Shown here in pieces: positions 1-8,956 of a stretch of 48,177 nt of DNA. The stretch comes from Sphaerochaeta sp. (GTDB lineage Bacteria; Spirochaetota; Spirochaetia; Sphaerochaetales; Sphaerochaetaceae). The position numbers and the translations under genes are program-made. Below the pieces are notes generated by a model that saw only the letters and a list, made by a program, of their open reading frames with translations, had not been told where the DNA came from and ran no database searches. Numbering within the stretch: the first letter of the stretch is position 1; each line of letters starts with the position of its first letter. Location: NCBI GenBank assembly GCA_018399495.1, contig JAGYOG010000019.1, positions 1 to 48,177 of the forward strand, in the 5' to 3' direction.

Positions 1-62
1 ACTCGCTCGGGAGAAGAACCACCATGATGGTTCCTTTCCTCTCGCTCCGTTGGGGAATGAAA
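1..62. repeat. 62-bp dispersed repeat, copy 1
   Basis: This segment matches 35222-35283 with only two mismatches. It contains a near-palindrome centred on CCATGATGG and ends at ATGAA. The element may extend upstream beyond the window edge. In copy 2 the repeat runs up to the start codon of a DksA-like gene; here the ATG opens only an 11-codon reading frame. Its function is unknown. Confidence 0.85.
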
Positions 63-191
63 TATTCCCTCAGGGGAAAAGCTGTTGTGTAATAAGGCAT
101 TACGGAGAACAACCATCCACCCTTGAGAAAGTACTGTCCCAAATATGCATGATATACAGAACGTTTAATCTTCAAAATCCAAATCCTTGGT

Positions 192-214
192 CAAATAGTG
201 AACAACACTATTTG
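192..214. promoter_or_regulatory. 9-bp inverted repeat upstream of the broken toroid gene
   Basis: CAAATAGTG and CACTATTTG flank a 5-nt spacer. This could be an operator or an RNA hairpin. There is no T-tract, so it is not an obvious terminator. It lies about 70 bp before the probable original start at 285. Confidence 0.4.
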
Positions 215-284
215 GATAAAGCATTTGTATAAAGAACACGACAGCGCTACACTTCTCTTAGCCGGCATTCTTTCTGGGGGTTTC

Positions 285-1192
285 ATGCATAATGAAGTAA
301 TTGAATGGTTACTGGACGGAGATGCTTCCATCCAATACCTTACCCACACCTCTCTGCTTGGATGCAACGCATCAGTGGCTACATCATTGCAGAAGAGGAT
401 TGAAGAGGAGGGGTATGGAAAGCAACTCCTCTCCTGCCAAACAGCATCAGAGCACTGGGAAATCTGGTACTATCAGCCGAAATGGACCAGTACACACTAT
501 ACACTCTACACACTGAGGCAACTCGGGATTCGCCCCGGTGTAAAAGCTTGTCAGGAAATGGTAACCAAGACTTTCGATGAATGCATGCTTGCTAGTGGAG
601 GTATGAACTTGGCAAAAAGCACCATGCCAAGTGACATTGCCATCGATGGCATGTTCTTGGACTATGCGGCCTACTTCTGCCGGGAAGAGGAACGAATTGA
701 AACCCTACTCTCCTATCTTCTTACCCAGAAAAAACCTCAGGGTGGCTATAGCTGGAACTATGATTCCCAATAGGAGATCCTCACACAACCATCTGTGTAA
801 TCGAAGGGTTCTTGTCGTATCTTGAACATGGATCACGAGTTCAACACCATCTTGTTCACGAGGCTGTTCGTGAAGCCATAACGTTCATCCTTGATCATGA
901 CCTGTTCCGGGATGATGACAAGCGTTACCAGAAACTCATCTACCCCCACTATTACCACTATGACATGCTCCGGTTTCTCGTGGCCGCTGCACGTCTCAAC
1001 TACCCTCTTGATGAACGTATGGGACAGGCCGTTCAATAGGTGAAAAACAAACAGAAGGATGGCTTCTGGTATCTGGAGTATACGTACCCAGGAGCAGTAC
1101 ACATAGTCTTTGAACAGAAACATCAAAAAAGCCGGTTCCTCACCTGTAAGGCACTCACTATCCTTAAACACTATGAACCAGGGGACGATTAA
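285..1192 (+). pseudogene. Prenyltransferase/squalene-oxidase-repeat (alpha/alpha toroid) protein, broken
   Basis: The reading frame from ATG 285 (preceded by GGGGG) encodes an N-terminal part with WLLDGDASIQY and QPKWTSTHYTLYTL, typical of an uncharacterised toroid family related to prenyltransferase/squalene-oxidase repeats. The frame ends at TAG 771-773. The next part (GDPHTTICVIEGFLSYLEHG, then HYDMLRFLVAA) continues in another frame from about 773, then meets an in-frame TAG at 1037-1039. The final part (DGFWYLEY...LTCKALTILKHYE) ends at TAA 1190-1192. One frameshift plus one nonsense codon therefore disrupt a gene of about 300 codons. An ATG at 198 is in the same frame, but the residues it adds do not resemble the family start. 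A sequencing error could explain one lesion, but two make true decay likely. The substrate of the family is not known to me. Confidence 0.75.
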
Positions 1193-1212
1193 TCTTGCTC
1201 TCCCGTATTGTT

Positions 1213-1241
1213 TTGCCGTGTAATAACTCTCATGCTATACT
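1213..1241 (+). promoter_or_regulatory. Sigma70-type promoter of the cation ATPase
   Basis: TTGCCG (1213-1218) and TATACT (1236-1241) are separated by exactly 17 bp. It lies 29 bp before the chosen TTG start at 1271. This argues against the longer ORF starting at 1208, whose first codons would be the promoter itself. Confidence 0.7.
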
Positions 1242-1270
1242 TTCGCCATACACGATGGAGGAAAAAGCAA

Positions 1271-3955
1271 TTGCAAAACCTGGATAAGAAACCCTACGAA
1301 TACAGCGAACAAGAGATTCTTGAGAAACTCTCTACTGATGGAAAAGAGGGACTTTCCACGGAGGAAGCCCAGAAACGATTTGATGAGTTTGGTGCGAATA
1401 CGATTACATCAGGATCAAAGGTTTCTGCTTGGAAAATCTTGCTTGCGAACCTGAACAATATCATTGTTTACCTGCTCATGGTAGCAGGGGCTGTCGCATT
1501 CATCATGGGGGATACAGTAGAGGGAATTGCCATCATCATTGCGATTCTCATTGCAGTCCTCTCCGGTTTCATCAGTGAGTACAAGGCTCAGAAATCGGTG
1601 GAATCCTTGCAAAACATGGTAAAAACTACCGCCAAGGTCATACGTGGGGGATCTCTCACAGAAATTGAATCTTCCGGTCTTGTTATTGGTGACTTGGTGT
1701 ACATCGAGGAAGGGGATTCCATCACGATAGACGGCCGCCTGACCATTACGAAGAACTTTGCAACCAATGAGTCTGCGTTGACCGGTGAATCAGAGGCAAT
1801 CAACAAAGAGACAGCGGTTATACATGATCAGGATGTCCCGATCGGGGACAGAAAGAATATGGTACATGCAGGAACAGCTGCTACTCGAGGCAATGCCTAT
1901 GCGATTGTGACAGGTACAGGCATGAACAGCGAGCTGGGGCGAATCAGTTCCATGATCGAAGGAGAAGAACAGTCTGACACCCCATTGGAGAAACAGCTCA
2001 ATACACTGGGAAAATCCTTGATGTTAATCTCCTTCGCGGTTGCAACGATTGTGACCATCGTTGGAATCATCACCGGCAGAGAGCTGTATGAGATGATCAA
2101 AATCGGCATCATCCTTGCCATTGCTGCAGTTCCTGAAGCGCTCCCTGCGGTGTCTACCATCACACTGGCACTGGGAATGAGAACCATGGCAAACCACAAT
2201 GCCTTGGTCAAGAGTCTCCCTGCGGTGGAAACCTTGGGCTCGACTACTGTAATCTGCACGGACAAGACAGGAACCCTGACCGAGAACCAGATGACCGTCA
2301 CCCATATGCACCTAACGAATGGTTCTGTCTACACAGTTTCGGGTAAAGGGTATGAACCAAAGGGAACTTTCTCGAACAAGGATGGGGAGATTGACCTGGC
2401 AGAACATGTATCCTTGCAAGAGTTTATGCTCGCCGGTGCCTTCTCCAGCAATGCTACGTTGGTTAAGGAAGAGGCCTACTCCATCGTAGGGGATCCCACC
2501 GAAGGAGCATTGGTCGTCTTGGGAAAAAAGGCATCAATCGACAGGAAGGAGAAAGAAGCAGGAGAGTGGGAACGTATCGGGGAGATTCCTTTCGACTCAA
2601 AAGCCAAGTATATGGCAACCGCATATCAACAGAACAACGGAGAGAAAACCCTATTCATTAAAGGTGCTCCAGATGTACTGATCGACATGTGCGAGATGGA
2701 CCAGAAAGAAAAACAATCGCTCCAAGAAGCAAATGATACGCTGGCTGGCGAAGGCCTACGCGTCTTGGCAGTCGGTAAGATCTCCGAGTACCAAGGGGAT
2801 GGCTCCGAGCAGGCAATGCAGGAAGCCCTAAAACAGGGCTTCACCATCTTGGGCCTCGCTGGTATCATCGATCCTCCTCGTGAAGATGTAAAACAAGCGA
2901 TTAAGGAAGCCAGGGAAGCAGGCATCCGTGTCATCATGATCACCGGTGATCATCCAAAGACCGCAGGCATCATCGCAGGGCGTATAGGCATGGATGTATC
3001 AGGGGAAGTCATTACCGGCAAGGAAATGGACCAGATGAGTGAGGATGAGCTAGCAAAGAAAATCAAGAACACCTCCATCTTTGCCCGGGTATCCCCTGAG
3101 AATAAGCTGCAAATCGTAAGAGCCCTGAACATCGATGAAGAGATAACGGCTATGACCGGAGATGGGGTGAATGATGCGCCGGCCCTCAATGGTGCAGACA
3201 TCGGGGTGGCGATGGGAATCCGGGGAACAGAGGTCGCAAAGGAAGCCTCAGACATGATTCTTACCGATGACCGCTTCTCTACCATCGTCGATGCGGTAAG
3301 AGAGGGAAGAGTCATTTTTGACAACATTGAGAAGTTCATCTACTTCCTCTTCTCCTGCAACTTCATTGAGATTTTTGTGGTATTCGTCTCCATCATACTG
3401 GGAATGCCGATGCCGATCCTCGCCCTGCAAATCCTGTGGTTGAATCTGGTGGTGGATGTCTTACCGGCAATGTCCCTTGCTTGGGAACCAAGGGAACCGG
3501 GGGTGATGAAGCGAAAACCCAGAGACCCGAAGAGGGGTATCGTGAACCGTTCATTTGCAATGGGAGTCTTCGCTGATGGAGCCCTAATCAGTTTGGGAGC
3601 ACTCGCTGTCTTTATGATCGCCATTGCTTCAGGATGGGGAGAGAGTGTTGCCCAGACCATCACTTTTACCACCATGGCATTTGGTCAGCTGGCACACATC
3701 TTCAATGTCAGGGAGAAAGAATCCTTTGGCTTGGATCGGAGCATCCTCAAGAACCGTTTCTTGATCCTCGCTCTCATCATCTCAATTTTCTTGCAGTTAT
3801 TCGCCATCTATGTACCACTATTGAACCGTGTGCTTGGCACAACTGCACTCAATGGAACACAGTGGTTGTTTGTCCTTGCGGGATCAATTCTCCCCTTGTT
3901 GGTTATCCAGACATACAGAACCATCAGGGCAAGAATAAAAAATCCTGAATCATAG
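1271..3955 (+). CDS. P2-type cation-transporting ATPase (Ca2+-ATPase-like)
   Basis: An 894-residue integral membrane P-type ATPase that couples ATP hydrolysis to cation export. Visible in order: N-terminal cation-ATPase domain (about 10-75), actuator-domain TGES (171-174), M4 with PEALPAV, phosphorylation motif DKTGTLT (Asp331), a nucleotide-binding domain, MITGDHPKTA, the hinge motif GDGVND (630-635), and a C-terminal transmembrane block with NLVVD in M6. The M4 and M6 ion-site residues resemble SERCA/PMR1-like pumps rather than heavy-metal pumps, so Ca2+ is the best guess; Na+ or Mn2+ cannot be excluded. TTG at 1271 was chosen because GGAGG lies 9 nt upstream and the protein then begins at the usual family position. 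It is monocistronic, with a promoter at 1213-1241. The start choice is inference; the family is secure. Confidence 0.9.
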   Translation: MQNLDKKPYEYSEQEILEKLSTDGKEGLSTEEAQKRFDEFGANTITSGSKVSAWKILLANLNNIIVYLLMVAGAVAFIMGDTVEGIAIIIAILIAVLSGFISEYKAQKSVESLQNMVKTTAKVIRGGSLTEIESSGLVIGDLVYIEEGDSITIDGRLTITKNFATNESALTGESEAINKETAVIHDQDVPIGDRKNMVHAGTAATRGNAYAIVTGTGMNSELGRISSMIEGEEQSDTPLEKQLNTLGKSLMLISFAVATIVTIVGIITGRELYEMIKIGIILAIAAVPEALPAVSTITLALGMRTMANHNALVKSLPAVETLGSTTVICTDKTGTLTENQMTVTHMHLTNGSVYTVSGKGYEPKGTFSNKDGEIDLAEHVSLQEFMLAGAFSSNATLVKEEAYSIVGDPTEGALVVLGKKASIDRKEKEAGEWERIGEIPFDSKAKYMATAYQQNNGEKTLFIKGAPDVLIDMCEMDQKEKQSLQEANDTLAGEGLRVLAVGKISEYQGDGSEQAMQEALKQGFTILGLAGIIDPPREDVKQAIKEAREAGIRVIMITGDHPKTAGIIAGRIGMDVSGEVITGKEMDQMSEDELAKKIKNTSIFARVSPENKLQIVRALNIDEEITAMTGDGVNDAPALNGADIGVAMGIRGTEVAKEASDMILTDDRFSTIVDAVREGRVIFDNIEKFIYFLFSCNFIEIFVVFVSIILGMPMPILALQILWLNLVVDVLPAMSLAWEPREPGVMKRKPRDPKRGIVNRSFAMGVFADGALISLGALAVFMIAIASGWGESVAQTITFTTMAFGQLAHIFNVREKESFGLDRSILKNRFLILALIISIFLQLFAIYVPLLNRVLGTTALNGTQWLFVLAGSILPLLVIQTYRTIRARIKNPES

Positions 3956-3990
3956 CTGCAATGCTGACGTTTCCATTGGTTAGGTATAAC

Positions 3991-4022
3991 AAACCCCCGC
4001 TTCATGATGAATTGGCGGGGGG
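3991..4022 (-). terminator. Rho-independent terminator of the his operon
   Basis: Arms CCCCCGC and GCGGGGG surround a 14-nt loop. On the minus strand the hairpin is followed by TTTGTT, directly after hisIE. The plus-strand transcript of the ATPase could also fold here but lacks a good U-run, so the site serves the his operon best and may act weakly in both directions. Confidence 0.75.
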
Positions 4023-4038
4023 GCATATCTAGATGGAG

Positions 4039-4647
4039 TTATCGGCTATGTCTTCCCTTGAGTACCTCGACAACCTCACTCAAACGCACTTCCTTTTGGG
4101 TAAGCAGTACTAGGAAGTGGTAGAGTAGATCTGCAGACTCACCGAGGAACAGGTCCTTGTTATCATCTTTGCTCTCAATTATGAATTCAACAGCTTCTTC
4201 CCCAACTTTCTGTGCAATCTTGTTGATACCTCTGCTGAAGAGGTGGTTGGTGTAGGATCCCTCTTGGGGGAACTCACGGCGGTCATGAATGACCTGCTCA
4301 AGGTAGAATAAGAATTCAGGTGCAGGTATCTTTTCAGGGTTGTTTTCCTCTGCAAAACAGGTATCACTTCCTGTGTGGCATACCGGACCGGTTGGTATTG
4401 CTTTAATCAGGAGTGTGTCATGATCACAATCCTCAATGATATCCCTGACCTCAAGGTAATTTCCGCTGGTCTCCCCTTTTGTCCAAAGCGTGTTTCGGCT
4501 TCTGGACCAGAAGGTGACAAGTCCACGGTCACGGGTAATCTTGAGCGACTCATCGTTCATATAACCGAGCATCAATACCTTGTTTGTCACAGCGTCTTGG
4601 ATAATTGCGGGGACCAAGCCACCCTGTTTTTCGAAATCAAGAGCCAT
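4039..4647 (-). CDS. hisIE: Bifunctional phosphoribosyl-AMP cyclohydrolase / phosphoribosyl-ATP diphosphatase
   Basis: A cytosolic enzyme for steps 2 and 3 of histidine synthesis. It hydrolyses phosphoribosyl-ATP to the AMP form and opens the purine ring. The N-terminal half (about 1-115) is HisI-like, with the metal-site CDHDTLLIKA and PVCHTGSDTCF. The C-terminal half (about 115-202) is HisE-like with GEEAVEFIIES. I chose the second ATG (4647) because AAGGAG directly abuts the first ATG, leaving no spacing, but sits 9 nt before the second; this gives 202 residues. Last gene of the operon, 19 bp after hisF, followed by the terminator at 3991-4022. Confidence 0.93.
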   Translation of the reverse strand: MALDFEKQGGLVPAIIQDAVTNKVLMLGYMNDESLKITRDRGLVTFWSRSRNTLWTKGETSGNYLEVRDIIEDCDHDTLLIKAIPTGPVCHTGSDTCFAEENNPEKIPAPEFLFYLEQVIHDRREFPQEGSYTNHLFSRGINKIAQKVGEEAVEFIIESKDDNKDLFLGESADLLYHFLVLLTQKEVRLSEVVEVLKGRHSR

Positions 4648-4666
4648 ATAATCCATCTCCTTACTA

Positions 4667-5443
4667 CTACTTACGCATAGTTATACCATGTTGTTCAAGA
4701 AAAATCTTCAACTCTGGGATATCAATTTCATGAAAATGAAAGATGGAGGCTGCCAAGGCAGCATCGGCTTTTCCATCAGTGAATATTTCATGGAAATGTT
4801 CCATTGTCCCTGCCCCACCACTTGCAATAACAGGAATACCTACAGATTCAGACACCCGACGTGTCAAATCAATAGCAAAACCACCCTTCACCCCGTCATG
4901 CTCCATGCTGGTAAGGAGAATTTCTCCCGCTCCCCTACTATATGCTTCCTTCGCCCAGGAGATGACATCCAGTCCGGTTCCTTTTCTCCCCCCATGGACG
5001 TAGACCTCCCAACCTTCTTCAGCTCCATTGTCAAAGTCAGGATTCCTTCTTGCATCGATGGCGCAGACCACACACTGGCTGCCAAAGCGCATAGCAAGCT
5101 CGTCGATGACCCCTGGTTTTGCCACTGCCTGACTATTGATGGAAATCTTGTCAGCCCCGCTATCAAGGAGAGAGGCCACATCAGCCTCATTCCTGATGCC
5201 TCCACCTACGGTAAAGGGAATCCCGATATGGTCCGCAATACTCCTTACCAAGGAGCGGAATGTTGAACGGTTCTCAACCGTCGCTGTGATGTCAAGGAAT
5301 GTCAGCTCATCAGCTCCACAGCGACTATACGCCTGGGCAAGCTCAACCGCGTCCCCTGCATCACGCAAGTTCACAAAGTTGACCCCTTTTACCGTACGTC
5401 CATCACGGACATCAAGACAGGGAATGATTCGTTTTGCCAACAT
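4667..5443 (-). CDS. hisF: Imidazole glycerol phosphate synthase, cyclase subunit
   Basis: A 258-residue TIM-barrel that forms IGP and AICAR from PRFAR, using ammonia supplied by HisH. The start [19 protein letters not shown] carries the conserved catalytic Asp of HisF, and the second-half motif [14 protein letters not shown] includes the other catalytic Asp region. The longer ORF upstream lies inside hisA. The ATG at 5443 follows GGGGAGG by 7 nt, and hisA ends one base earlier, so the two are translationally coupled. Products feed both histidine synthesis and, through AICAR, purine synthesis. Confidence 0.96.
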   Translation of the reverse strand: MLAKRIIPCLDVRDGRTVKGVNFVNLRDAGDAVELAQAYSRCGADELTFLDITATVENRSTFRSLVRSIADHIGIPFTVGGGIRNEADVASLLDSGADKISINSQAVAKPGVIDELAMRFGSQCVVCAIDARRNPDFDNGAEEGWEVYVHGGRKGTGLDVISWAKEAYSRGAGEILLTSMEHDGVKGGFAIDLTRRVSESVGIPVIASGGAGTMEHFHEIFTDGKADAALAASIFHFHEIDIPELKIFLEQHGITMRK

Positions 5444-5444
5444 A

Positions 5445-6167
5445 TTATTCCTCCCCGAAGGCTGCAAGTTCTTCGATTGCAAGCTTGCCCTCATAGATAG
5501 CCTTTCCGATGATCGCCCCCGATAATCCTGCATCCTGTAAGTCCCGTAAATCCTGCAGGGTGGTAATACCGCCTGAGGCTATAAGGTGGAGGTCCCTTCG
5601 GTCATTCAGGAGGGTACGATACAGATCAATCGATGGACCGCTGAGCATGCCATCCTTGGCGATATCAGTACAGATAACTTGGTAAAGACCCTGGCTTCGG
5701 TATAAATCAATGAAGGTTGCAACCTCTTGGTCACTTCCTTCAGTCCAACCAGCACTCTGGACCATACCGTTCTTGGCGTCAGCACCAAGGATCAAGCGTT
5801 CACAGCCGAATTTCTCAATCCATGAGATCAACAAGGAAGGATTCTTCACTGCAACAGAACCACAGGTTACCTTGCTCGCCCCGCTGGAAAAGGCAGCCTC
5901 CAGGTCCTTACTTTGCTTGATTCCTCCACCGAAATCGATGATCAGGTTGGTATTGCTCGCAATACGCTCAAGGCTCTTCAAGTTGACAATGCCTTTCCCC
6001 TTTGCCCCATCGAGATCTACGACATGCAAGTAGCGAAGATTGGCATCCTCGAACTGCTTTGCAAGCTCAAGGGGATCGGAAGCATAGATTTTTTTGGATG
6101 CGTAATCTCCTTGTGTGAGGCGGACCGCTTTTCCTTCAATAATATCTATAGCTGGAATGATATGCAT
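5445..6167 (-). CDS. hisA: ProFAR isomerase
   Basis: A 240-residue TIM-barrel isomerase that converts ProFAR to PRFAR. It starts [17 protein letters not shown], with the catalytic Asp in PAIDI, and carries the half-barrel repeat motifs [12 protein letters not shown] and [12 protein letters not shown] near the phosphate-binding sites. Its ATG overlaps the hisH stop as TAATG. Length is typical. Product goes directly to HisHF encoded on both sides. Confidence 0.96.
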   Translation of the reverse strand: MHIIPAIDIIEGKAVRLTQGDYASKKIYASDPLELAKQFEDANLRYLHVVDLDGAKGKGIVNLKSLERIASNTNLIIDFGGGIKQSKDLEAAFSSGASKVTCGSVAVKNPSLLISWIEKFGCERLILGADAKNGMVQSAGWTEGSDQEVATFIDLYRSQGLYQVICTDIAKDGMLSGPSIDLYRTLLNDRRDLHLIASGGITTLQDLRDLQDAGLSGAIIGKAIYEGKLAIEELAAFGEE

Positions 6168-6760
6168 TATAGCTCCTCTAAAAATGTTTTCAATAATTGC
6201 TCACCTACATCCCCGCTCTTCTCAGGATGAAACTGACAGCCGTAGTAATTGTCCTTGTGCAGTACCGATGAAAAAACCTGCCCACCATACTCTGTGCTTG
6301 CGATTGTTTCCTCACAGAGGGGGACATAATAGCTATGCACGAAATAGCACCAGGCTTCTCCCTCCAAACCGGAGAACAACCGGTCATCCTGGTACTGGAG
6401 GGTGTTCCATCCCATATGCGGAATCTTGAATTCGGGGGAGAGGGAAAACTTTCGCGTCGGTATGGGAAAAATACCCAGTGTCTGGGTATCATGCTCCTCG
6501 CTGGATGCACACATCAGTTGCATCCCCAAGCATATTCCAAGAAAGGGCTGTCTCAAGGAGGTAAGTACCGTATCCAGTCCCTTTTCCCTCAGGTATGCCA
6601 TCGCAGTGGAGGCTTCCCCTACTCCAGGGAATATTACCTTGTCAGCCTTTCCAAGCTCCACTGGGTCATCGGTAACCTCTGCCTCATAGCCAAGGCGGTG
6701 GAGTGCGCAGAGTACTGACCGGGTATTCCCCGCATTATATTTTACAATGGCAATGTTCAT
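6167..6760 (-). CDS. hisH: Imidazole glycerol phosphate synthase, glutaminase subunit
   Basis: A 197-residue class I glutamine amidotransferase that supplies ammonia to HisF. The nucleophile motif PFLGICLGMQLM and the His-Glu pair in GCQFHPEKSG are present. It begins with NIAIVKYNAGNTRSV, the normal HisH N-terminus. The ATG overlaps the hisB stop by 4 bp (ATGA). Confidence 0.96.
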   Translation of the reverse strand: MNIAIVKYNAGNTRSVLCALHRLGYEAEVTDDPVELGKADKVIFPGVGEASTAMAYLREKGLDTVLTSLRQPFLGICLGMQLMCASSEEHDTQTLGIFPIPTRKFSLSPEFKIPHMGWNTLQYQDDRLFSGLEGEAWCYFVHSYYVPLCEETIASTEYGGQVFSSVLHKDNYYGCQFHPEKSGDVGEQLLKTFLEEL

Positions 6761-7884
6761 AGCATCCCCTTGGTTGTAGGTAGTTCCATCGAATAAGGAT
6801 TACGATGTATGGCCTCTTTGATCGCCCGTGCAAAAGCCTTGAACAACGCTTCACACTGATGATGGGCATTACCGTCACTCACCTTGAGAGACAGATTACA
6901 TCCTGCACTATCGCTAAAGGACTTGAAGAAGTGCTCAACCATCTCAGTGGGAAAGGTACCGATGTACTCCCGTTTGAAAGAGACCTCCCACTGCAGATAG
7001 GGCCTTCCTGAGAAATCCAATGCCACCTGGGCAAGAACCTCATCCATGGGAAGGACCTCAAAGCCGTAGCGGTTTATACCCCTTTTATCGCCGAGGGCTT
7101 CACGGAAGGCCCCCCCTAGGGCGATGCCTACATCCTCTACACTGTGGTGTTCATCCACCACCAAGTCTCCATGTGCATGAAGGTCCAGGTCACAACCACT
7201 GTGCCGAAGCACCTGCTCCAGCATGTGGTCGAAGAAAGGAATATGGGTATGGATGGAACCAAGGGATCCACCATCAAGATTCAACTTGAGCGAAATTTCC
7301 GTCTCTTTGGTTTTCCGCTCCAACCGTGCAATACGTGGAGAGAGATGGCTTTCATCCAGGAGGAAGGAGGCAATGACTGCCCAGTTGTCACTGATGAGGA
7401 TGCAGACTTCCTTGAGGTCTTCACTCAGCTCTTCTGCCCTAGACTCATCAGCAAACCAGATTGCCTTGCATCCAATATTCTTAGCAAGCCATACATCAGT
7501 GAAACGGTCCCCGATCACCACCGAGTGTTCAAGGTCGTAACTCCCGTCCATGTACTCAGCGAGCATACCAATCTCAGGCTTTCTCCCTGGGCAGTTATCC
7601 TCGGGAAGCGAGTAATCGATATGCTCGGCATCGAAGGTAATGCCTTCTCCATTCATCGTCTCCATGATTCGCTGGTGGGGAATTTCAAAGGCTTCTTTCG
7701 GAAAGGAAGGAGTGCCAACCCCATCCTGGTTACTCACCATGGCGAAGTACCAACTTCCATCCTTTCGTAGTCTCGACAGGGCTCCAAAGACCCCTGGGAT
7801 GTAGTGTATCTTCTCGAGGCTATCTACCTGCATTTCCTCAACGATGATTCCGTCCCGATCCAAAAACAGCACTCGCTTATGCAT
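6757..7884 (-). CDS. hisB: Bifunctional histidinol-phosphatase / imidazoleglycerol-phosphate dehydratase
   Basis: A fusion enzyme for two late histidine steps. Residues 1 to about 170 are a HAD phosphatase with the nucleophile motif FLDRDGIIVEE and the distal acidic motif VVIGDRFTD. The remainder is IGP dehydratase with metal-binding HIPFFDHML and VDEHHSVEDVG, then GNAHHQCEALFKAFARA. The HAD zinc loop that carries four Cys/His ligands in the enterobacterial enzyme is reduced here to NCPGRKP, so the zinc site looks lost. A separate PHP-family histidinol phosphatase is encoded at 35619-36458. Overlaps hisH by 4 bp and follows hisC by one base. Confidence 0.95.
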   Translation of the reverse strand: MHKRVLFLDRDGIIVEEMQVDSLEKIHYIPGVFGALSRLRKDGSWYFAMVSNQDGVGTPSFPKEAFEIPHQRIMETMNGEGITFDAEHIDYSLPEDNCPGRKPEIGMLAEYMDGSYDLEHSVVIGDRFTDVWLAKNIGCKAIWFADESRAEELSEDLKEVCILISDNWAVIASFLLDESHLSPRIARLERKTKETEISLKLNLDGGSLGSIHTHIPFFDHMLEQVLRHSGCDLDLHAHGDLVVDEHHSVEDVGIALGGAFREALGDKRGINRYGFEVLPMDEVLAQVALDFSGRPYLQWEVSFKREYIGTFPTEMVEHFFKSFSDSAGCNLSLKVSDGNAHHQCEALFKAFARAIKEAIHRNPYSMELPTTKGML

Positions 7885-7885
7885 C

Positions 7886-8956
7886 TTAGCGCTCCTTATA
7901 TGCAGCTAATGCTGCCAGCAGTCTATCGTTCTCTTCTCTGTTGCCAACGGTAATCCTTAGGCAGTTCCCACAGTGTAGCTCTTTACTGCGATTGCGTACA
8001 ATGATTCCCAGACCTGCAAGATAGTTGTAGATCTCCATGGCATCGGTAACCCGCACAAGAAAGAAGTTTGCATCGCTGGGGAATACAGTCTGCACACATG
8101 CGAGCATTTTCAACTCCGCTGCCAAACGTTCCCTCTCTTCCTTGATTAGATGTAGACCCTTCTCTACTTCACCAGCATTGCTGAGAGCCTTGAGTGCCAA
8201 CTCTTGGCTCGGGGTTCCCAGGTTATAGGGGTACTTCATGCTTCTGAAGACTGAAACCATCTCCTCATCAGCCACCGCAATGCCAACCCTGGCACTGGCA
8301 AGAGCCCAACACTTGGAGAAGGTCCTGAGTACCACCAGGTGGGGGAAATCTTCCAACAACCCAACCGCACTCTCCTTCTCGCTGAAATCATAGTAGGCTT
8401 CATCTACCACGGTAATGCCATCAAAGAGTTCACATACCTTCCTCACCTCATCGAGGGGAAATGCATTCCCACTGGGATTGTTTGGGCTACAGATGAAGAG
8501 CAGCTTCAATCTTCCTTCCCCGCTTCTGTTCTCCTTCTCACGTTGCAAGAAATCCAGGAGAGAAGGAAAGTCAATCTGGAAATCAGGAGTCAGAGGAACT
8601 GAGGATACCTGTACATCATTGATGTCTGCAAACACCTTATAGGCACCATAGGTGGGAGGCATGAGTAAGAGGGAATCCTTTCCAGGTTCGCAGAAACATC
8701 GAAGCAGGTTATCGATCAACTCATCACTGCCATTGCCCAAGACAGTCTTGGAGAATGGGAGGCCAAGCACCTCTTCGACCTTCTTACGTACTGCGACCGA
8801 AAGCGGGTCAGGATAGCGGTTGGCATCGGCTTTCTTGACAAAATCCTGCCAATTCTCGTTCGCATCAAGATAGACCTCGGCTTCCCCGGTAAAATCGTTA
8901 CGCGCACAGCTGTACGGGGTTAAATTGGCGATATTCTTTCTCAGCAACTCTCTCAT
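7886..8956 (-). CDS. hisC: Histidinol-phosphate aminotransferase
   Basis: A 356-residue PLP-dependent class II aminotransferase making histidinol phosphate from imidazole-acetol phosphate and glutamate. Visible: the SPNNPSGNAFP loop, VVDEAYYDF with the cofactor Asp and Tyr, and RTFSKCWALASARVG with the PLP Lys. An upstream extension to 9130 is open but falls inside hisD. The ATG at 8956 overlaps the hisD stop by 4 bp and gives the normal start MRELLRKNIANLTPY. Confidence 0.95.
   Translation of the reverse strand: MRELLRKNIANLTPYSCARNDFTGEAEVYLDANENWQDFVKKADANRYPDPLSVAVRKKVEEVLGLPFSKTVLGNGSDELIDNLLRCFCEPGKDSLLLMPPTYGAYKVFADINDVQVSSVPLTPDFQIDFPSLLDFLQREKENRSGEGRLKLLFICSPNNPSGNAFPLDEVRKVCELFDGITVVDEAYYDFSEKESAVGLLEDFPHLVVLRTFSKCWALASARVGIAVADEEMVSVFRSMKYPYNLGTPSQELALKALSNAGEVEKGLHLIKEERERLAAELKMLACVQTVFPSDANFFLVRVTDAMEIYNYLAGLGIIVRNRSKELHCGNCLRITVGNREENDRLLAALAAYKER

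Noticed and set aside
1208-1270. Upstream extension of the P-type ATPase reading frame
   Set aside because: It contains the predicted -35 and -10 elements and adds residues not seen in the family; the TTG at 1271 has a good ribosome site.
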